Origin: WTFY01 sp965214675
GTDB taxonomy: Bacteria > Pseudomonadota > Gammaproteobacteria > UBA4575
Direction: 5' to 3'
Length of the DNA: 64,000 nt
Assembly: GCA_965214675.1 (NCBI GenBank)
Contig: OZ243969.1
Location: 1,426,001 to 1,490,000, forward strand
Shown piece after piece: positions 63,103 to 64,000 of this stretch (its first letter is position 1; every line of letters starts with the position of its first letter). The translations under genes and the position numbers were made by a program. The notes under the pieces were generated by a model. That model was not told where the DNA came from. It worked only from the letters and a program-made list of their open reading frames with translations, and ran no database searches.

Positions 63103-64000
63103 CTACCGGTTCGCGGCGATGCGCTCTGCGATTGCGTACACGGCCTCAAGTTCACTGCAACCGCGCTCGGCCATGATGGCCGCACGTTCGGCCTTCTCGT
63201 GCTTCTCGGTCATGGCCAGGGCCAGGCTCAAGGGTGGCGGCACATTTCTGAAAAGTGCTTCAAGCTTGTCGGAGAGCACCACGCCCTCAACGTATTTGCC
63301 GGGCTCCTTGCGCGCCGACAGCAGCAGGCTGCGCTGCACATCGCTGAGCTCGCGAAAACGTGCGATCTGCTCGACCTCTTCCTTGGGCATCACCAGGCAC
63401 AGCCACCACTCCATCATGTTGAGCATCTTGCGGCTTGCATCCGGGAAGTCCTCCAGGTTCTGGGTGGCGATCCAGAACCAGGCGCCGAGCTTGCGCCACA
63501 TCTTGGTGATCTTCACCACGTACCTTGCAAGCAGTGGGTTGGTGGTAATGATGTGCCCTTCGTCGGTCACTACCAATGTCGGACGTTCATCGTTCTGGCA
63601 GCGCTCCACCAGGCCGTTGATGTGGCTCATGATGGAAAGGTAGGCGACGGTCAGCTGGTCCTCGTAGCCTTCCCGCGCCAGCATGCCCATCTCCAGGATC
63701 GTGACATCGGCCTCGGGCCAGGCCTGTCCGGTGCGGTTGAAGAAGTGTCCGGCAAGCCCCGAACAGAAAAGCGCCATGCCATCGCCCATCTCAAGCGCCC
63801 GGGCGCGGCGCATCTCGGGCAGTTCCTTGTCTTTTGCGATCGCGCGCAATGCGCCGACCACATCCCCGGTAATCACCTGGTCGCGCCCGCTCTTTCGCAC
63901 CGCCTCGGCTGCGAGATGAATCGCGTTTCGGATCAGCAGGCGATCCGCGCGGCTCATGCGCGCATCCTCACCGGCATCGCCGCCGGTGATCATCACGCGC
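63103..64000 (-). CDS. ICE conjugative ATPase of the PFL_4706 (TraC/VirB4-like) family, 5' part outside the window
   Basis: The last 299 residues of a large ATPase are visible. TLVVTDEGHIITTNPLL is the Walker B region, FWIATQNLEDFP the following motif, then WWLCLVMPKEEVEQIARF. TIGR03744 (PFL_4706) proteins power pilus assembly in ICEs. It is on the same strand as the ICE genes at 23186-27605, and the order is the expected one, but 35 kb lie between. The frame runs to the edge without a start. Confidence 0.85.
   Translation of the reverse strand, partial: RVMITGGDAGEDARMSRADRLLIRNAIHLAAEAVRKSGRDQVITGDVVGALRAIAKDKELPEMRRARALEMGDGMALFCSGLAGHFFNRTGQAWPEADVTILEMGMLAREGYEDQLTVAYLSIMSHINGLVERCQNDERPTLVVTDEGHIITTNPLLARYVVKITKMWRKLGAWFWIATQNLEDFPDASRKMLNMMEWWLCLVMPKEEVEQIARFRELSDVQRSLLLSARKEPGKYVEGVVLSDKLEALFRNVPPPLSLALAMTEKHEKAERAAIMAERGCSELEAVYAIAERIAANR

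Noticed and set aside
1..64000. CRISPR arrays, tRNA or rRNA genes
   Set aside because: No regularly spaced repeats, cloverleaf with CCA-type end or rRNA-like stretches were seen by eye; a covariance-model scan would be decisive.

Overview
The window comes from a GC-rich proteobacterium, most likely a sulfur-oxidising gammaproteobacterium. Evidence is the trxA-rho pair, the homodimeric pyruvate dehydrogenase E1, a soxXYZAKB thiosulfate-oxidation cluster and integrating conjugative element (ICE) genes of the PFL_47xx type. No rRNA, tRNA or CRISPR array was seen. This placement is inference from gene content.

Layout. 1-5752 (minus strand): a tightly overlapping operon that reads as a bacterial sterol pathway: an SdmB-like dehydrogenase, an SdmA-like Rieske oxygenase, a sterol C-14 reductase, CYP51, and a squalene-monooxygenase-like flavoprotein that runs off the left edge. 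6637-9242: a flavoprotein and a 2-hydroxyacid dehydrogenase. 9269-9487: relic of a PKHD-type hydroxylase. 9512-14595: aceE-aceF-ald, joining the pyruvate dehydrogenase complex to alanine dehydrogenase. 14787-22171: a hypothetical gene, a Phd/PIN toxin-antitoxin pair, rho, trxA, a glutathione transferase, a TetR-controlled pair and gabD. 22215-27605: an outer-membrane protein and four consecutive ICE genes. 27777-30370: a zinc-ribbon DNA polymerase IV, an outer-membrane protein and a HigA with only a toxin remnant.

30810-42424 is the sulfur region: an ArsR regulator, a rhodanese/metallo-beta-lactamase fusion, a lipoprotein, a tandem thioredoxin-fold SoxW-like protein, a spermidine-synthase-like membrane protein, a GlcG/HbpS-like protein, soxB-K-A-Z-Y-X and a porin. 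No soxCD lies in the window. A histidine kinase and an ANTAR response regulator follow (43001-45568), then a Kef-type antiporter, MscS, Hsp20 with a textbook sigma-32 promoter, and a second Y-family polymerase.

51296-54100 is a lower-GC IS1595-family transposon with 26-bp terminal repeats. It carries a transposase, an N6-adenine methyltransferase, a probable PD-(D/E)XK nuclease and a 52-residue ORF, which together look like a mobile restriction-modification cassette. It sits between a uracil-DNA-glycosylase gene and the Y-family polymerase that probably once followed it directly. 54124-56478 is a graveyard of toxin-antitoxin modules: a truncated HEPN toxin beside an MNT nucleotidyltransferase, a truncated HigA, and a frameshifted HigB beside an intact HigA. 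56750-58708 is a bufferin (copper-binding RiPP) operon. After a Fic/Doc module, several relics and a TbpB-like lipoprotein, the window ends in the ICE ATPase (PFL_4706 type). Its expected downstream partners lie 35 kb away at 22-27 kb, so the ICE transfer module is split by the DNA between them.
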